From Amblyomma americanum (lineage: Eukaryota; Arthropoda; Arachnida; Ixodida; Ixodidae), in NCBI RefSeq assembly GCF_052857255.1, contig NC_135497.1, forward strand, positions 548,185,531 through 548,249,530: a DNA stretch of 64,000 nucleotides, written 5' to 3'. Positions 60,554 through 64,000 of this stretch are shown here, piece after piece. A program made the position numbers and the translations under genes. A model generated the notes under the pieces. That model did no database searches. It saw only the letters and a list, made by a program, of their open reading frames with translations, and was not told the DNA's origin. Within the stretch, counting starts at the first letter, position 1. Every line of letters starts with the position of its first letter.

Positions 60554-60939
60554 GACACTGGCTGTGTACCGCGAGTGCAAGAACAGCATCGGACCCGAAA
60601 AGATATTTGACAACGGCCTGGGTAGCACATTGCTGTTTGAGGCCCGTGCCGGAGCGCTGCGAACACAGCTGTACCGCCGTCGCTTCGATACAACACCAGA
60701 AGCACAGGCAGCACTATGCCGAGCATGTGGCGATGCGGAGGAGACCATCGAGCAGATGTCGTGCCACAGACTCCACCCGATGCCAACAGAGGGCACTACA
60801 TTCCCACAGGTTCTCATGTTGTTTCACGGTCCTGCAGTGGACGACGAAGGAGACAGCTGCTAGGACGAAGGGGTGCTGCGAACCAAGCGTCAACTAACTC
60901 TTTGGTGGAGCCACTGGTGGAGCACTGTGTCTAACTGCG
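60554..60939 (+). mobile_element. LINE C-terminal fragment with finger (unit C)
   Basis: Counterpart of 4925-5310. Confidence 0.65.
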
Positions 60940-60968
60940 CGAAATCGCAGTCGGACGCGGACGAGGTC

Positions 60969-61632
60969 GATGAGCGAATCCCCCGCCCCCCGACTTCCTT
61001 TGTATGTTTTTGTTTTTCTTCCCCTTGCGCGCTTTTTTTCTCTCCTGCGCTTTCATCTTCTCGGGGTTTTTAGGTTTTTCTTTGTCCGGGTGCCCAACCA
61101 CGGCCGGTCTCGAGGGCGGCGCGTGCTCTCTCCCATACGGCCTTCACATCCGCCGCGGAAGCAATGTGAGTTTTTCGCAGGGAGTTATGCCGCCCGCCGC
61201 CGCTAGAGGCGCGACAACCCCACCGCTCGCAGGGTGCCGTGAGTGGCGTATTAAAAACCGAGCTGAACCCGCGAGGCTCCGCCATCTTTCCCCATGGATG
61301 CTGAAGAATACCTAGGTTCGGCTCGGTCGGGAACATCCCTAGCCGTCCCTGTTTTTTTTGTGCCTGTTGTGTTTTGCATAACAATAAGCTTCCACAAACG
61401 TACCTAATTATAAAATTTAAACCTTATTTCCACCTTATTTCAACATTTAGTTATTTCTTTAGATTATGGTTCAATTACATTTACCGTCGGCGCGGTGGTA
61501 AATGCGTTTACCACGTGACCATGCTCAATTGCCTTGTCAAGGCCTTGGCTCATCGCCATTGATCCTAGCTGGTCAGGGAACGATCTCTGTGAGCAGATTT
61601 TCTCGTACCCGGCTGCTGTTTCCATCGCCAAG
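60969..61632 (+). promoter_or_regulatory. Probable 5' region of the C2H2-MULE gene (unit C)
   Basis: Counterpart of 5340-6002, with one extra T in a T-run. Confidence 0.3.
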
Positions 61633-61930
61633 ATGGAAAACCAAAGTTCAATCAGCGCGGAATGCCTTGCTGCGGGCTCCGCTGAACAAGCTAAGTATCT
61701 GTGTCCGGTGTGCGATGCTGCGTTCACATTTGAAAGTGTACGGAGGCGGCACGTGCGAAAACAGCACCCTGATGTCGCCGACTCGTTGGTACCCATTTGT
61801 AGTGCTTTGTTTGAATATGATGTTTGCTGTAAGGTTTCGTTTCCCCACCGTGGTGGTCTCTTGCAGCACCACGAACAGGTCCACGGGTTTGTGCCGAGGC
61901 GCATCAGGCTTGAGTTCTCTTCCTTAACAG
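61633..61930 (+). CDS. Exon 1: C2H2 zinc fingers (unit C)
   Basis: Counterpart of 6003-6300, with the same donor at 61931. N28D and C62Y; the latter removes the first zinc ligand of finger 2. Exon 2 lies beyond the window. Confidence 0.65.
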
Positions 61931-61990
61931 GTGAAGTATAAACGAGATCTCCATATTGTGCAGGCACCGTTTTCTGTCATGGGGTTGCAG

Positions 61991-63322
61991 TATAGGAGGT
62001 ATTCACTGAGGCCGCACTACCAGACGGCGCGTGCGTCGCCGCGGCAAACGCGCCATGCTTGTGGTCGTTTCACGCCAGCTCGCGCAGTGTCACGGTACGC
62101 CGTGAGGTATCCGGCCTGAATTGTTAGTGATCCGTAACATCTTTGCACGTTGTTAAATGCGTCAACGTCCACTTTTCTTTGCGGAACGCTTATTGTGCAT
62201 AAAGTTTGCAGCAGAATTCTGTACCGTGATTTTACCGAGCTGCCTGCCGCGACTCGACAGCAAAAGTGGCCGGCTTGCATTGCATTGCACGTGTCGTTCG
62301 CTTTCTTGTCTTTTGTGCTCGTCTTTGTTCGCGCTGTTTGTTCAAGATGCTTAACCAACTAGCCCGCCAAAACGTGTTAATGCACGCAAGAGCGTACACG
62401 ACTTTCAGCTTTTAATATCAGTTCATAACAGTCAGCTACTCGTTCAGGACACATCGTGGATAACACAGCACATGATTAATCACCCATATACCAAAACAGA
62501 TGCTGCAGAAACTCACATTGCCAGCGGCTGTAGTCCACGAACTACCGAAGCCTCATTGTTTCAGCAGAAAGGCAATTGCGTCATAACTGCTTTATTTACG
62601 CGACAAAATGGTCGAGAAAATACTGTCGTGCACTCGCAGCACGAATGGGAGACATAGCGAGAATGTTTTGCAGGTTTGATTGTAGAAACGTAGCGTTGCT
62701 TCCAGTGCACAAGACCTAGAATCTATAGGACTTTTCGCAGCAGCGCGATGTGCAGCAATTCCGCTACATTCAGTAGTAACATGTCACTTTCAGCAGACAG
62801 AGATGACAAGTTAGGCTAGCTAAACGAACAAACACGTTTAACTACTCACCTCTCCAAAAACGGCACTTCGGTCGTCGGCACCCTCAGCCTCGCCCACTTG
62901 TCAAGCAATTCCACCGTCTCATAGATTTGCATGCTTTAATTCCTTGGCATGTCGGTAAACTTACGCCGTGCACGAGGCGGGCCTCATTATCGGTGCATTT
63001 AACGCACGACAGCAGTCCTGTAGTACGTCAAACACCACGCCGGCGCCTGCAAATTCCTACGGGCCGACGTTTTCATGAAGTGTAACCTTTTCAGTGTGCC
63101 CGCTCTTTTCTGCTTAGCACAGTTCACGGCGTATCCACCAAGTCACCCAGTGTTACGGGGCGGACAGATATGATCTGCGGCGAGACGCTAAATACACTCA
63201 CATTTCACACATCACAAGCGAGGTAAATGCTGCGGCTGCTGCGCGTGCGACCACCAACATGGCAAATGCCGCGCCGGACGCTAGTGCCACTTGCGGATGA
63301 CGTCATGTGAATACCTCCTATA
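61991..63322. mobile_element. TIR element in the transposase intron (unit C)
   Basis: Counterpart of 6361-7690, full length, without the unit B deletion. Confidence 0.5.
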
Positions 63323-64000
63323 GGGAAGCCACACAAGTTGAAATAACGCATCGCGGAAACTTTCTCTGTATTTGGATGTTTTGTGATGCTATGCGCTAGT
63401 ACAAATGGGCAGAACTATTGTTCTGCCTGGGTGGAGCTAGGCATTTTGAAAAGAATTCGCTGCTCTTGGAGTTATGTCCAGGAAGAACAACTGCCACTTG
63501 AGCTCTGTAACCTAATATAAACTAATTAAAACAAAACCTAACTGCTTTGCATGCAAAGTGTTTCAAAACAAACTACTCACCAATATACTGTTGTACTGTT
63601 GAGGACAAAATTTTCCAGGACGCGCGACTGGTGATTTCGGCTTAAAGGTGTGAAGTGTGCCTTATTTCACTAACAAACATTATACATCCCAAGGCCTAGT
63701 TTCATCTCCACAAGCGTGATCTCCAACCACTGGCTGATAACAAAGCTATAAGCTTTGGATAACAATCGCGTGTCCTGGGCAATTTTGACCAAGACAGTAC
63801 GTGATGTGATATTATATGTACAGCCTACTGCGATTTGAAGGTGATCTGTTTAGGCTTTATGAGCTTGGATTCACCGACCTAACACGATATTTTTATTAGA
63901 AAGAAAGTTGCAACCACGATATGAACGTAGCTAGCCAAAGGTTTTAATGCAACAGTGTTAAGGCTCCCGTTCAGCAGAAAATCTCGCGTCTGTGGCGGAC

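Larger units (their letters stand above)
55630..64000. repeat. Tandem unit C, partial
   Basis: Third copy, of which only the first 8371 bases lie in the window. Its offset from unit A is 55629-55630 over most of its length. It ends inside the SINE-like repeat that corresponds to unit A position 8360. Unlisted stretches match unit A at that offset. Confidence 0.96.

Noticed and set aside
1..64000. CRISPR array, operons, prophage or bacterial defence islands
   Set aside because: No short spaced repeats, no ribosome-binding-site-led gene strings; the content is eukaryotic (splice sites, LINEs, SINEs, LTR elements).
1..64000. A new enzymatic or defence system
   Set aside because: All recognisable proteins belong to known transposon families and are broken. 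The unusual aspect is the array itself.

Overview
The window is eukaryotic genomic DNA with no bacterial gene organisation. It is packed with decayed transposable elements, introns, simple repeats and tRNA-derived repeats. Several interspersed repeats (around 9000, 18533 and 22746, and the LINE fragments at 3557 and 4925) match, from memory, families that are abundant in hard ticks. A metastriate tick such as Rhipicephalus or Dermacentor is the best guess; no species call is possible without a search.

The dominant structure is a direct tandem array with a period of about 27.8 kb. Unit A is 1-27872, unit B is 27873-55629 and unit C (55630-64000) is cut by the window end. By eye the units differ by roughly 1 percent or less, plus small indels. 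The start coordinate is arbitrary because the window begins inside a Ty3/gypsy element.

Each unit reads, in order: the 3' end of a gypsy element; a LINE remnant with the reverse transcriptase C-terminus and zinc finger; a tRNA-like head joined to a second LINE tail; a C2H2 zinc-finger exon; a long intron holding a TIR element and SINE-like repeats; a Mutator-like (MULE) transposase exon; small local repeats; a LINE RNase H scrap; a CpG-rich segment with a signal-peptide-like ORF; a tRNA-derived SINE; a 640-bp foldback element; a minus-strand LINE with endonuclease and reverse transcriptase remnants; and a nearly full-length gypsy element carrying two nested LINE insertions, which leads into the next unit.

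The best-supported gene model is a two-exon C2H2-MULE transposase. The exon 1 donor (6300/6301) and exon 2 acceptor (9556/9557) match in phase, and the DDE residues and a SWIM finger can be seen. A shared in-frame stop plus frameshifts make it a pseudogene. The gypsy element has LTRs, a tRNA-Ser-type primer site, gag zinc knuckle, protease, RT, RNase H and integrase in order, but every domain is damaged. I see no intact host gene and no new enzymatic system. The large tandem array and its history are the real point of interest, and a false tandem from assembly has to be excluded first.
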